DNA of 64,000 bases from Agapanthus africanus (Eukaryota > Streptophyta > Magnoliopsida > Asparagales > Amaryllidaceae). The position numbers and the translations under genes are program-made. The DNA lies in assembly GCA_030015575.1 (NCBI GenBank), contig CM057338.1, positions 132,891,546 to 132,955,545 of the forward strand, in the 5' to 3' direction. The stretch's first letter is position 1. Every line of letters begins with the position of its first letter. The notes beneath the pieces were generated by a model. The model saw only the letters and a program-made list of their open reading frames with translations, was not told where the DNA came from and did not search any database. Shown here one piece after another: positions 33,231 through 44,701 of the stretch.

Positions 33231-33858
33231 CTGCGCTACTATGATAAACTGAGGCGGGTTCGTCGGAACTCCTCAAAACATCCTACATCTAAACGGTCTG
33301 GAAGCAGTCTGTACTACTATAATCAAAAGCTTCTCCTGTGTTTCTCCTTATTCTTTGAAACATAAACAGGTTGGTCACTACGGGACAATGAGGAAGATAC
33401 AACACGGTTGTTGGATTCAAACTTGCGATACAACATAAACTGTTAAGCAATGAAACCGAGAGAAATAAAGTAGTACAATGAACATAAGTTAAGAAAATAG
33501 GATCTCAGGTTACCAAAATAGAGTACCGCATTGTAAGCATACCACGGTACATAGTTACAATCACAGAACTCCATTCAAGTCGCCCAAATCCTACTATCAG
33601 AATCGAAGGAATAAGAAAGGAGAAACAATAAGGAACCAAAAGGATTCCAAGTTGATATGAAATGTCATTTCCATATCGTTAAGATAAAAGAGTTAAGGAA
33701 AAGACAAGATTCAAGAATTCGAATGAAAAAACAAAAATGTAGCAGGACATGTTCCTAATTCCGGGTTTCCTGGTTATTGTATTGGGTTCAATACCCAACT
33801 ACAAAAGATCCAAACCCGACTAACCCTAAATCCTAGGGTTTTGCTACCAAACAAACCC
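33231..33858 (-). other. Element A leader, no gene
   Basis: The stretch 33500-33858 parallels the D leader (23200-23505), including a diverged primer-site region next to the LTR at 33859. The remainder, 33231-33500, shows no convincing ORF. Confidence 0.6.
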
Positions 33859-34474
33859 TGTCACGCCCCTCTTCCCAGAGTGCGCAAACAACGGCACGTG
33901 ACAGTGCCAACCATACTCCCTGTGGATAGGAATCATCCCTCCACAGTCACATTACGACTGTCTATAGGATATCAAGAACAGTAAAATATAAAATATATCT
34001 AGTACATGTCCATTTGCCACAATAAAAGAGTCAAGAAAGCAGAAACGATACAAGCTCCAATAACCAACATCTGAAACTTGTCCCAATATGGGCTCACATC
34101 AAGAAATAAAACTGCGGAAAATAAACTAAACTAAATATCTCTAAACAACACATGTTTAGTTCCTCACTGCTCGTCTTGACGGCTAAAGTACTCATGTTCA
34201 GCCTGCGATAAAGGTAGAGAAACTGAGCTATGCAAAACCCAGTGCGTCATAATATCAAAACAATATTAATAACCAGGATGTAACAAAATAGTTAAACATG
34301 AATATAATATAGATATAAACGATGAGGTATGTGCATGTAAGTGATGTGTGATGTGTAACCTAAAATTGTGCTTCTAGGTTATCTATTCTAAAAGTTTTTT
34401 AAATCAATTAATGTAATTCTTATCGTAACCCAACAGTCTATGCCCCGTTCATTCCCCACGAGACCACGGTAACC

Positions 34475-34734
34475 GGATTTATTCCGTAACACCCAGAAAA
34501 AAGGCAAACAGGATTATTCCGTAATGCCCGGAAAAACGGCAAACATGTAATTATTCCGTAACGCCCAAAAAACAGCAAACAGGATTATTCTGTAACGCCC
34601 GGAAAAACGACAAACAAGTAATTATTCCGTAACCCCCGGAAAAATGGCAAACGGGATTATTCCGTAACGCCCGGAAAAACGGCAAACGAGTAATTATTCC
34701 GTAACGTCCGGAAAAACGGAAAACATGTAATTAT
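34475..34734. repeat. Seven-unit tandem array in the A LTR
   Basis: Units of about 33-37 bp with core ATTATTCCGTAACGCCCGG then AAAAACGGCAAAC. Spacers alternate between a short GGATT form and a longer ATGTAATT or AAGTAATT form, giving a dimer of about 70 bp as the larger period. Confidence 0.85.
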
Positions 34735-34804
34735 AGCCTTTTGAGTTACATTTCAATTATATTCTTAATTTCCCCTTTACCCCCAGGTTTGTGTTCAAGT
34801 CAGG

Positions 34805-36234
34805 TGTAGGGTGTTTTTCGTTACCCCATTGAGATGTGAATACGTGCGCTTGTCAGACGTACTACAGATTCCCCCTGCCTAGGGTAGGCGGGGGTTATTG
34901 ATTGTAGGGATCCGAATCTCCGGAAGCCGCGAACTAAGCTGCCGTTAATTACTCCTCGCCTTTAGAGTGAGAGAACCTCCGATTGACGGGTCAAACAGGT
35001 CATGCGAACTCAATGTGCAGTGTTGTGTTTTGGAGGGAAATTGGATATATCGGGGGCCCCGCAGAGTTTTTACGGGGGTCCCGCTACCCGGATAGCGGGC
35101 TGAGGGTCAAGGGGGCTAGCATCCCCCTTGCGGGGTACGGGGCAGCACCTCGTTAGAATTTTTTTCTAACAGGGACAGTGTCGTAGAGTGTGTGTGTGTC
35201 TATACACACACACACACATACACACACACATACATATACATATATATATGAAAAGAGGGAAAAGCGTCCAAAGGACGTGTGGGGACCAGTGCCTCACGTG
35301 TGTGGCATGCAGGCGCTGGGCGCTGGCGCCTCACGTGCTTGGCACGTAGGCGCTAACGTGCTAGGCGCCAGTACCCCGGTCAGCAGGAAAAGGGACTTGG
35401 TCCCTGCACTGGGAGCTGTGCTCCCGATTTGACTTATGCAATTGAACTCCTGACAGAAAGTGGGCTTAGTCCCTGCACTGGGAGTTGTACTCCCAAAAAG
35501 AAAGATTTATTATTTTGTGTGTGTGTGTGTGTGTGTGTATTAGAAGAGTTACACTCCTAAGATATTTTTGGAGCTGATGAAAGGAGCTTCTCACTTGAGC
35601 CCTGGATCATCCCTAAAGTGGGATTTTTGGAGATGGGTCTCCTTCTTTTTCCTTTCTGTTGACCGGATCTTGGATGAAAGGAGGGTGAGATTTAAAACTT
35701 TCCCCTTTTTGAGATTTGATGGTAGATCTGAGCTCCCTTTTATGGGTTTTGTGGTGAAAAACTGTTTATTTTTAGAAAAGAGAGAGTGAAACTCTTGATT
35801 TAATTCAAAAAAAAGGAGAAAGTTTATAACCTTGAGGAAGGAGAAGGATGCACAAAAACCCCAGAGTTTGAGGAAAATGAAAAAATTCTTTTATTTCATC
35901 ATCATGTTGCCTTATACAGGCTTACACATTTACACATAGTCCCTTGGGCTTTACAAAATGGCATTTTGCCCATCTCATACCTCATGTACTATTTCTTTTT
36001 GCACATAGGCCATGGGCTTTACAAAAATTTGGCTTTATGCTCATTTTCCTTACATTTATTCGTAGAAAATTACATCAAAATTATTTATTACATAATTTTC
36101 TTTTTGGCATCGGGGAGGTCGGCCGCGGGGCTCGACTTGGGCATGGGCCCACTTGATCTGGGCTTGGGCCCGCTTATTTGGGGTTGACTTTGACTTTGAC
36201 TTGGTCAACCGGGGTGTAAATTTTTACCCCAACA
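34805..36234 (-). repeat. Solo LTR E1 of the Tat-like E family
   Basis: It runs from TGTAGGGTGTTTTTCG to TACCCCAACA (plus-strand reading) and matches 43002-44701. It is flanked by TCAGG (34800-34804) and TCAGA (36235-36239), a one-mismatch target duplication, and no internal region is present. It contains GT/AC microsatellites (35187-35230, 35516-35540) and a shorter version of the GC-rich minisatellite of E2. Formed most likely by recombination between the two LTRs of a full insertion. Confidence 0.85.
35187..35250. repeat. GT and AC microsatellite, self-complementary
   Basis: A run of GT repeats, then CTAT, then a run of AC repeats and TATATA. The two runs can pair into a hairpin. A pure GT run stands at 35516-35540. 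Confidence 0.85.
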
Positions 36235-38529
36235 TCAGATATTGCTAATATAGATCTAATGCCAACACAGGATCAAGCAGGTACAGTTCTCGTCTAAGCA
36301 GGTACAGTTCTCGTCTATGAAGACAATAAGTTACGTCTATCGGGACAACACGTCAATATCGTTGGCATTAGTAACAAGATCCATGTAAAAATTCAAGTAG
36401 TGTGTCGTGAACATGTCAGGTGATACATATGCATCAAATAGATATCCAATATGAAATTGTAGTCGATATCGAAACGCGGTTAATGCACGAATGCACATGT
36501 ATCTATCTGTAATAACCTTTTCTACGTCTATGACTATGCATGATGCAAACTAGATAGCATGTTATACTAATATAATTGTATAATGATATCATGATATTCC
36601 AGCATGCAATTAGATATGAGATTATCAGTACGGATACAAACGGATACTATAAAACGGTAAAACTATAATATTTGCTTCATAATGAAACACATGTACTATA
36701 TTTATTCATATATAAATAGATATATTAACATAGCATGTTCCAAGATAAACTTGCCTGATCAGATCTCACTACGGGGTACGTACGTCACGTTCGACGTCGG
36801 ATAGTCGCGATGCAACTCACGCGCGTGCAGGACTAGACCTGGCTAATCAATGACGTGATTACGTTGGACGACGACAATGACTGGGTCGTCCGGATCGTCA
36901 GCGACGTGTGCGGCTATGGAGATGGCCAAGAACCGAGAAAGCAAGAAAAGAGAAAGAAAGAAAGAAGAAGAATAAAGAAGAGAAGAGTGAAGCTATGGTA
37001 TCGGCTCTAGGTGCTGGGGACAGAGGATAGAGGCGAGGCAAGAAGGTGACGGCGATGGGGCTGCCGTCGACGGCGAAGGTAATGGGTTTTCCAAGTTGCA
37101 GTTGAGGTCGTCACGAGAGTTGGGGTCGTCGAGGTTGATGGTGGTGGTGGCCTGTGGTGTCGGGGAGTCAAGAGAGGGGTGAGGAGACGACAACGAGGTG
37201 TGGGTCTTCGGCGAGGTGAGGTTGCTGGGAAGGGTCATAGGTTGCGGGTTTACAGGAGTCTTGGTCGAGGATAAAGGGTTCTCGGGAAGAAGGAGGAACG
37301 GAGGTGGAAACGAGGGCGAGAAGGTCGACAAGGTGAAGGTTAGGGCGACGGCGAGTCGCCGGCGATGAGGGTAGAGGTTCTTGGGTTCTCTGGTGTTGGG
37401 GTCGGTTGCAGGGGGAGGTCGAAGTTTGTGGCTATGGGTGTTCGGAGAGAGGTCAGGAGAAGGAGGAGGTTGTGATGACGGGGTTGTGGGGAGGTCGACG
37501 GTGAAGGCAAGTCGCTGGCGATGGGTAACGGCGAGGGCAGTAGGATTCTTGGGTTGAAGGGGTTTGGGTCGTCGAGGAGAAGGAAGGGTGTGGAGGTGGA
37601 GGTGGAGGTGGAGGTGGTGAAGGTGAGGGCGAAGGGACGAGGTCGATATGGTGAGGTGATCGGCGATGTCATGGCTAGGGTTAGGGTGCTCGGGTTCTCG
37701 CGAGAGGGAAGGCAAAAGGAGGAGAATAGAGGAAGGAGAGAGAGATGAGGTGTAAGTGTACGAGGGTTTATAATATTTATATATATATATAAGAGAAAGA
37801 GAGAGACAGAGTAGGAAATATACTTTAGTTAATTTATATATATGATATATATATTATAACTGATAATATATGAAATTATTATAATATATTTTCTAAGATT
37901 ATACAGCTAATACAAAAATACTCCGAAAAATATCCGGGTCTCTTTTAAAAATCTAGTTTTAAAATATGGATAATATATGTACAAGCCAAAACCATAATGT
38001 GATGTCCGGTTAAATAAAATGCATACCCCCAAAAACGGATATACATAAATACACGTAACGATCTAAACGGGTCTGTTTTATCAATATGGACATGAACACG
38101 ATATATGGATGCACTCATAAGATATGGGGTATGATAGCAGGCCATACTAGATATTAAAATGTATTATTTGACTATTATTTGAATTATTTAAAAGATATGC
38201 AGATACCAAATATGTATATAGAACATAAATGTGCACGGATCATCTGTACTAGGTAATATATGATGTAATCTTAAACCATAATAGGTTTCAAGCATGCGGG
38301 TCGGGTCAGTTCGGATACTAACCACAGTTATCAAATACATCATCTGCACCCCAAAACAATAATAAACAAGAAGACTGTCGCAAGATTAGGAAAACTCCAA
38401 ATAAAATATGGTATAAATGCACTAGGGTGTTACAGGTGCCAGGAGCAATTCATTATTTGCCTTTGCTTGTTGGGGAGCGATGGCTTAGGAGACGGGTTTA
38501 GATCCCTATCACCTAAGGATTTTCAATTT

Positions 38530-38720
38530 TATGAGCCGTAAGGTCCTATAAAAGCATTTTCTCCCTACAAGTCGAAACGATCTCGTAAATGTATTTTCTC
38601 ATTAGGGGTCATGAGGACCCCTAAGTGTATTTTTCCCTTATGAGTTGTAAGGATCCCATGAAGGTGTTTTCTTACGAGTCGAGAGGATCTCATAATTTTT
38701 GTTCTTCTCATGTATCGGGA
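38530..38720. repeat. Array of about five 36-bp units (element E2)
   Basis: Imperfect units of the type GTCGAAAGGATCTCATAAATGT then TTTTCTC: a CGAGTCG- or GAGTTGTAAGGATC-like core followed by a T-rich tail. Units are about 70% alike by eye. Confidence 0.6.
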
Positions 38721-38924
38721 GAACACATGAGTGGGTCTTCCTAAATCGAGCATAATTCCGATGGCGGAGACCGGCCGCGTGACTGGTGATTGCAGCGGGA
38801 CATAGATGTGATGAGAATTATTTGAGCCCATGGATTGTATACGGTGGTCAATTTAGGGACCAACCGTAGGGCTGGGAAAATTTGGGAATTTGGGTTTTGG
38901 TTGGCATCTGCATCGCTGCACTGA

Positions 38925-39120
38925 AATATGGTCCTAAGAGCGACTCATCATTCACTGTATGTGGATTTGAATTTTGGTTAGCATCTTTATCGCTATACTC
39001 GAATATGGTACCAGGAGCAACTCATCATTTTCCGTTGGGATATTCGGGAATTTGAAATTTTGTTGACGTCTGCATCGCTAATACTGAAGTATGGTTTCAG
39101 GAGTGACTCATCATTCGCCT
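38925..39120. repeat. Array of about 80-bp units (element E2)
   Basis: Three units near 38930, 39008 and 39090 share ATGGTACCAGGAGCAACTCA then TCATT. A fourth partial one at 38435 begins exactly where element A inserted. The spacer contains a repeated GCATCGCTA stretch. Confidence 0.65.
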
Positions 39121-39164
39121 TTAGAGGGGTATGAAGTATTTATTTTTATACACATTTTTTACCG

Positions 39165-39325
39165 TGATCGCTCTATCATTTCAGATTTTCTTATCGCAAA
39201 GGTCGCGATTGCCCTATCATTTCGGCTATTTATTCGCAGTTGCCCCATCATTTCAGCTTTATTTTCATTTTTATTTTACTCACTGATTTTTATTACGAGT
39301 TGCCCCATCATTTCAACTTTTTTTA
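39165..39325. repeat. Array with core GCCCCATCATTTCAGCTT
   Basis: Four copies of the core, at about 39172, 39208, 39244 and 39303, with spacers of different length. Confidence 0.7.
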
Positions 39326-39345
39326 CACAATTTTTTTACACTCCC

Positions 39346-39489
39346 AGTTTAACGACTTAGGGGTCGATTGTTCCTAGTTTAACGACGTTGAGGTCATTTG
39401 TTCCCAGTTTAACGACGTGGTGGTCAATTGTTCCCCATTCAACGATGTAGAGGTCATCTGTTCCCAGTTTAACGATGTAGAGGTCATGT
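39346..39489. repeat. Five 30-bp units (element E2)
   Basis: Units begin AGTTTAACGACG and end GTCATTTGTTCCC. The period of 30 keeps one frame open on the minus strand, giving repeated NWEQMTSTSL-like decapeptides; this is a by-product of the period, not evidence of a gene. Confidence 0.8.
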
Positions 39490-39639
39490 ATATTTGCTTA
39501 TCCCAGCTCCTCGTACTTTGATTTTGGCGGAGTTGTGTTGATGACCGTAATTTTGTGGATTGACGGTACATCCGAGGACTGTGAGGTTTTCCCAATCTTG
39601 TATTAGTTCTCCACCCAATCTTTGAAAATATAGCAGTCT

Positions 39640-42460
39640 TCAATAGTATGACTCACCATTCTATGATATGGGCAGTATATGGGATTGCTGGCCATATTCA
39701 TTTCATGTGGCCTCTTTGGAATAGAAGTTGCATACCGTTGTTCAAGGCGTCCTTGAATATTTTGCGGACTTCATCCCTCCTGAAGAAGTATAATTTATTC
39801 TTTCTCTCCATTAGAGTAGGTGCATTTCTTGATGCTGGTCCTCGAGGACGATCAGTCTTTGGTTCGCCTGTTGTCCGCTTATCACGTTTAGTGTACATAT
39901 CAGAGGGACTGGAGGCTGATCGCGGCCATTTTTCGCAAAGGTGTTCCGCTCTTGGGCTGGAGAGGGGTATCGGTTGGCTGTTTCAGGATATCAATCCCCG
40001 GCTCATGAACCAAATTTTGATTTTGTTGCAATTTCAATCGGACGACTTGGGTCATGAGATCTGCCACGACGTTTGTCAGCTCGTCAACTTTGGAATAGAC
40101 CATGGCCAACTTCTTATCTCTGTCCTAAAGATACTTTTGAAGCCATTGGAATAATACTTGCTCTATAGTTCCAGGTATGATAACCGGGTCATCCTTACTG
40201 CCTGAGCTCGATTCCGCAGGAACCACGAGCTCCTTTGGCTTAATGGCCTGAGCGGGCTCTTCATCATATAGACCGAGCCGATGTTGGGTAGCAATAGCCA
40301 TGACATCGTCATGGGTATGAGGCATAGGAGGACTTGTTCTTCTGGGCTCCACCATGTAGATCATATGGATTGTGTACCCATTTACTGCCTCTTCATTGGT
40401 AATGTTGCTCGTTGGGATTTTGGCTTGTTGTCTTGGCCCGCTTCTTTCCAAGAAGGGCAGACGATTAAGAGCAGCAGATTCCTGAAAAGCTTCGGTCTCC
40501 GTTTGTATAAAATTGGCGGTCGCAGCTTGATTGTTCGCTAACACACCTTTAGATAGTTCTATCTCTCCTGCCTTGTATTGCTTTTCGACCCAATTTTTAA
40601 AGACAAAGAAGTCCTCAATGGCATGATCTATCACTCTGTGAAAGGGGCAATATTTGGGGTCATCGATCATTCCTTACGGTCTCTTTCATTGTGGCAATTG
40701 TAGACTGTTTCTCAGGGCATCCTTGAATATCTTGTGAACTTTGTCCCTTCTGAAGGAATAGACCCTATCCAGCTTCTTTTTCAGAGGTGATTCTTCTCCC
40801 CCTCCCAACAATGGCTTTCGAGGTTGGTTGACATTGGGCCCGCTTGTCCCTTACCTATTTCGGTCAGCCGAAGTGTTAAAAAGATTCAGCATCGTTGGAA
40901 TTTCCGCCTTTGCGATTATCGTTCTTTTAGTTTCCCCAGTATTTATTATTATTTTGGGAATCCGAGGAGGATTCTTGCTTTGAATGCCCCAACATTTGAA
41001 CATTCCTGACCAGCTCTTGGAATTTCTTAAAACTGCGATGCATAAAAAAGGATTCATCCAGGTACCGAGATTTCTGATGAGGAGATTGACGAATTGGTCT
41101 TGTTCCAACGGTGGCTCATATTTGACGGAGAGATTGCATCATCGGGTTATAAAATCCGTACTGCTTTTGTTGTTCTTTGGTTTGGTCCTTACGAGGTCGG
41201 CAATGGTGATCTTATCGCTAACACTCATGAACTTTTGTCGAACAATTTAGACGAAAGTAGTAACGGGGCCATCCAGTATGCTCACGTACCAGTCGAAAGC
41301 GACATCGGTTAAGCTATTAACGAACTGGCGGAGGAGAAGCGCATCATTGCCCTCAGTATTCCCGCATGAGGTTTTAAAGTAGGCGATTTGCTGATTCGCA
41401 TTTCCTGTCCCATCAAATCTTCCAAACTTGGGGATGACATAACCATTAGGAAACTCTGCCAGATCATACCGAGCAGGATATGGTCTCCCGTTACTGCTGA
41501 CATCTTTTTGCGCTCCGGCTTCGGCTACCAATATTTTGACTTTGTTGGCAACAAATCCATGATTTGATCTTGCGTTAGCGGGTTACTGTCATCGGTAGTT
41601 AAGATATTTCCCGAGATAGGATGCGGCCGACTTTCATGCGGCTCGCCCACCTTTGGATTTGAAGGAATAGGCTTCGGCTGCCTCGGGACACCGTTTCCTG
41701 GTTCATGAGCAGAGCCCTGTGCTTGATTGGGCGGCTGAGAGGCAACTTGGGTCGTAAGCTGTAAGACGACGTTTATCAAGTCGTCAATCTTTGGGTAGAG
41801 CTTGGCCATCTCCTTGTCTTTATTTCTGAGCTACTTCTGGAGCTCTTGGAGAAGTTACTGCTCTGCGGTTTTGGGACGAAAGATTGGCTCCTCTTCGCTT
41901 TCCGAGCCCGACTCCTCATGATCCAAGGAATCTCTCTGCTTATTTGCCTCACTGAAAGGGTTTTCATTATCTTCCAGAGGAGGTTGGTCTTGGAAAGTGG
42001 CAGCCATATTCACACCAGATTAGATTTAAGATGTGGCCTCATCCTTACTCTTGTTGCGCGTGCTTACCATGTAAATAGTGTGGACCACATGTCCAGCCAT
42101 ATCTTTATCTTTGGCGGCTAATCTTTCGGACCGTCGTCATGGCCCTTCCTTTTCGGGAGAGAACGGGCGACTGAAGACGGTTGACCTAGCTGGGTCCTTG
42201 GGTGGCACGGTCCGGATCGCAGTTTTCTTGACTCTTGCGGTCATGGAGTTCTTCTGAACCAATTTCAATGGTTCGAAAGAGTTAGAGAGCCTTACAGCTG
42301 ATTCAGCTGTTGTTTTAGGGTAATCTCGTTCTTGGAACCCCATGAAGTTCAAACAAGCAGGAGCCCTAGCCCTTTTGTTGGCTCTGTATCTGAGCCTTTT
42401 CTGTCTTAGCTTCTCGATTTTGAGAGCTTTGCAGGCATCCATTTTCCGAGAAACCACCAT
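39640..42460 (-). pseudogene. Element E2 Gag-like region with an internal duplication
   Basis: Minus-strand motifs: YDLAEFPNGYVIPKFGRFDG, SCGNTEGNDALLLRQFVNSL and DVAFDWYVSI, the Gag core typical of Tat-lineage elements (about 41250-41530). A later block reads CPFHRVIDHAIEDFFVFKNW (about 40600-40670). Two sets of the flanking pieces exist: KIDDLINVV at about 41770 and KVDELTNVV at about 40080, and the HRxxxHxIEDxxxFKxWVE block at about 40630 and 39640. Part of Gag is therefore duplicated in direct order, or two relatives are joined. Many breaks; fossil. Confidence 0.75.
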
Positions 42461-42979
42461 GAGTCGGTTGACATGGAGCTTAGAGAAGATACCCGATCAA
42501 GCGGTTGTCAGGGGCACCGTCGGAGCTTACCCGAGACGCCTTGTTGCTTTGTTGATGTTGATGGCCTTACCCCCAGCTGGAGCAACGGAGATTCGTTCGG
42601 AAACGGATTTGTGCTTGGGCTGAAGTTCCTTCGCGACCACGATATTTATCTTTTTTCCTCTTGGGACCGATTTATCCATCACCGAAGCTTGAAGGGCGGG
42701 AATGGTATTAGCCGAGACAAATAAAATAGAGCCAAATTGTAGCAGCGGTTCCTCCTACTGCCGCCCGAGACTTGCCGGAAGGATCGTTCGAGCGTCCGTT
42801 TTCATCGTGTAGGAGACGGGAGTTGTCTTGAGAGCTGAGTTCATCTTTAGAGACATTGTTGAGAATTGATCGCTTGAAATCCTGCATGAAAAAGCATTAT
42901 TTTCAGTACAGGCAACCGATGTATATATTTGATTGAGTTCGCATGAACGTTTAACCTGAAATATGGAAGGAAAGATAGG
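42461..42979 (-). other. E2 leader and start of the Gag region, unresolved
   Basis: Between the primer site and the first recognisable Gag pieces. The minus strand has short basic peptides but no domain I can name. Confidence 0.4.
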
Positions 42980-43001
42980 TCCCACAGGGCGTGCCAGAAT
43001 C
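42980..43001 (-). promoter_or_regulatory. Primer binding site of element E2
   Basis: TGGCACGCCCTGTGGGACC on the minus strand, just inside the 5' LTR end, resembles the TGGC(A/G)CGCCCGGTGGGAC primer-site class common in Tat-lineage elements. Confidence 0.7.
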
Positions 43002-43479
43002 TGTAGGGTGTTTTTCGTCACCCCGTTGAGATGGGAATACGTGTCGCTTGTCAGGCATATACAGATTCCCCCTGCCTAGGGTAGGCTGGGGTTTATTGAT
43101 TGTGGGGATCTGAATCTCCGACAACTGCGGACTAAACTGCCGTTAATTACCCCTCACTTTTGGAGCGAGAAAACCTGCGATTGACAAGTAAAACTAATCA
43201 TGCAAATTCAATGTGCAGTGTGTGTTATTTTTTAAGAACGTTTCGGGGGCCTCACAGAGTTTATGGGAGTCCCGCTACCCGGATAGCGAACTCAAAACAC
43301 CTCTTTTCTAACTCCCTCGGTAAAAAAGGGTCAGAAACTGCATTAGATTTTGGGGCTGGGGGTCAAGAAGGCTAGCAGCCCCCTTATGTGATGCGGGGCA
43401 GGGCCCCATTAGAAATTATTTTAACGGAGGACGTATTTTGAGTGTGCAGCATGAGGGAAAAGAGGGGTGAGGAGCGTCC

Positions 43480-43775
43480 TAAGGATGCGTGAGCGGCGCG
43501 GGGCACGTGAGCGGCGCGTGGGAGCTGGGCGTTCGCGGGTCACGTGCCTGGCGCATGGGCGTTGGGCGCTAGCGGGCCATGCGCTTTATAGACGGGCGCT
43601 GGGCGCCAGCGGGCCACGGGCTCTATAGACCGGCGCTGGGCACCAGCGGTTCATATGCCTGACACGTCAGCTCTGGACGCCAGCGGGCCATGCGCCCTGC
43701 ACACAGGCGCTGGGCGCTAGCGGTTCATGTGCATAGCGTGTGGACGCTATGCGCCAGCGGGCCACGCGCCTGCGG
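43480..43775. repeat. GC-rich minisatellite in the E2 LTR
   Basis: About six units of roughly 45-50 bp around GGCGCTGGGCGCCAGCGG then GCCACGCGC. The core GGCGC..GCGCC is itself palindromic. Solo LTR E1 has only one to two such units (35290-35370), so copy number varies within the family. Confidence 0.8.
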
Positions 43776-43794
43776 AAAAAGGGGGCTTAGTCCC

Positions 43795-44010
43795 TAAACT
43801 AGGAGTTGAACTCCCGAGTAAGTTTTGGAGTTAAATTCCTAAAAGAAGGGGATCTTTTTGTAGAGTTAAACTCCTAAAAGATCTAGATTTTTAGGTTCAA
43901 CTCCTTCGAGAATTTGGATCTCAAAGTTGAGCTTCTCAAAGATTGGTTTGGAGTTAAACTCCTAAAGAAGAGATTCTTGTTCAGGGTTAAACTCCCAAGA
44001 GATTTTCGGA
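43795..44010. repeat. Cluster of GGAGTTNAACTCC palindromes
   Basis: At least five copies of GGAGTT(G/A/T)AACTCC-like palindromes, some imperfect, spaced about 35-50 bases apart. E1 carries weaker relatives (GGGAGTTGTACTCCC). They may form hairpins in the transcript, or be a dyad binding site. Confidence 0.7.
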
Positions 44011-44701
44011 GATGATGAAAGGGGACCCTTTTCTTCTCCTTTGAGCCCTGGATCTTCTCTTGAGCCTCGGATCTTTCCAAAGTGTGATTTTTGAATATGG
44101 GTCTCCTTCTTCCTCCTCTCTGTTGGATGGATCTTGGAGAAAAGGGGGTGAGACTTAAAAAAATCTCCCCTTTTAGAAATTTGATGGGAGATCCGAGCTC
44201 CCCTTCAAGGGTTTTACGGTGAAAAACTATTTCTTTTTGGAAAAAAAGAGTTAAACTCCAGATTTAATTCAAAAAAAAAGGTTTAGAACCTTAAGAAAGG
44301 AGAAGGGGGCACAGAACCCTAATTTTTTTGAGGGAAATGAATTATTATTTCTTATTTCATCATCGTGTCGTCTTATATAGGCTTACAAGTTTACACATAA
44401 CCCTTTGAGTTTTACAAAATGGCATTTTGTCCATCACATGTCTTATGTGTTTTTTTTTTTTGCACATGAGCCATGAGATTCACAAAAAAATGGCTTTTTA
44501 CCATTTATTTTACATTCTGCATGAAAATTACATCAAATTTATTTATTACAAAAGAAAATTCTTGGCATAGCGAAGGCCGGCCTCTTCATGTTCGGGTCCA
44601 ACTTGGGTATGGACCCACTAGACCGGGGCTTGGTCCCACTTGATTTGGAGTTGATTTTGACTTTGACTTGGTCATCCGGGATGTAATTTTTGACTCCAAT
44701 A

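Larger units (their letters stand above)
1..38434 (-). mobile_element. Element A: Ty3/gypsy chromovirus, broken, hosts elements B, C, D, F and E1
   Basis: Reading on the minus strand, the 5' LTR is 33859-38434 (TGTAACACCC at the start, GGGGCGTGACA at the end). It is followed by a leader (33231-33858) and pol pieces at 32456-33230 and 1-475. The two pol pieces are one reverse transcriptase region split by copia element B. The rest of the element, including the 3' LTR, lies left of the window. The leader resembles the leader of element D (both contain the stretch around GAGTACCGCATTGTAA), so A and D are related families. The body is broken in several places and looks older than its inserts. Confidence 0.85.
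33859..38434 (-). repeat. 5' LTR of element A, interrupted by solo LTR E1
   Basis: It runs (minus) from TGTAACACCCTAG at 38434 to GGGGCGTGACA at 33859. Without the E1 solo LTR (34805-36234) and its target duplication it is about 3.1 kb. It has a CT-rich leader (37750-36990, open on the minus strand but low-complexity), a telo-like CCCTAACCCTAG near 37677 and a seven-unit tandem array (34475-34734). It also has the inverted pair CTAATGCCAAC / GTTGGCATTAG (36256-36266, 36361-36371). Confidence 0.85.
38435..44701 (-). mobile_element. Element E2: Tat-like Ty3/gypsy element, 5' part, broken
   Basis: Minus strand: 5' LTR 44701-43002, primer site, decayed Gag-like region (42460-39640), then a 3' stretch full of short tandem arrays. 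It is cut at 38434 by the insertion of element A; the remainder is outside the window. It is the outermost layer of the left nest, heavily broken, and no pol is seen here. It is possibly a non-autonomous member, since arrays directly follow the Gag region. Confidence 0.75.
43002..44701 (-). repeat. 5' LTR of element E2
   Basis: Same family as solo LTR E1 (34805-36234) but about 270 bp longer, mostly because of a GC-rich minisatellite at 43480-43775. It also has a cluster of short palindromes (43795-44010). On the minus strand the outer end is at 44701. Confidence 0.85.

Noticed and set aside
34475-34734. CRISPR-like regular repeats
   Set aside because: The spacers are themselves repeated and the context is a plant LTR; it is a tandem minisatellite.
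36993-37715. 240-codon frame in the A LTR
   Set aside because: Same kind of CT-rich leader as in C and D; overlapping open frames on both strands show a composition effect.
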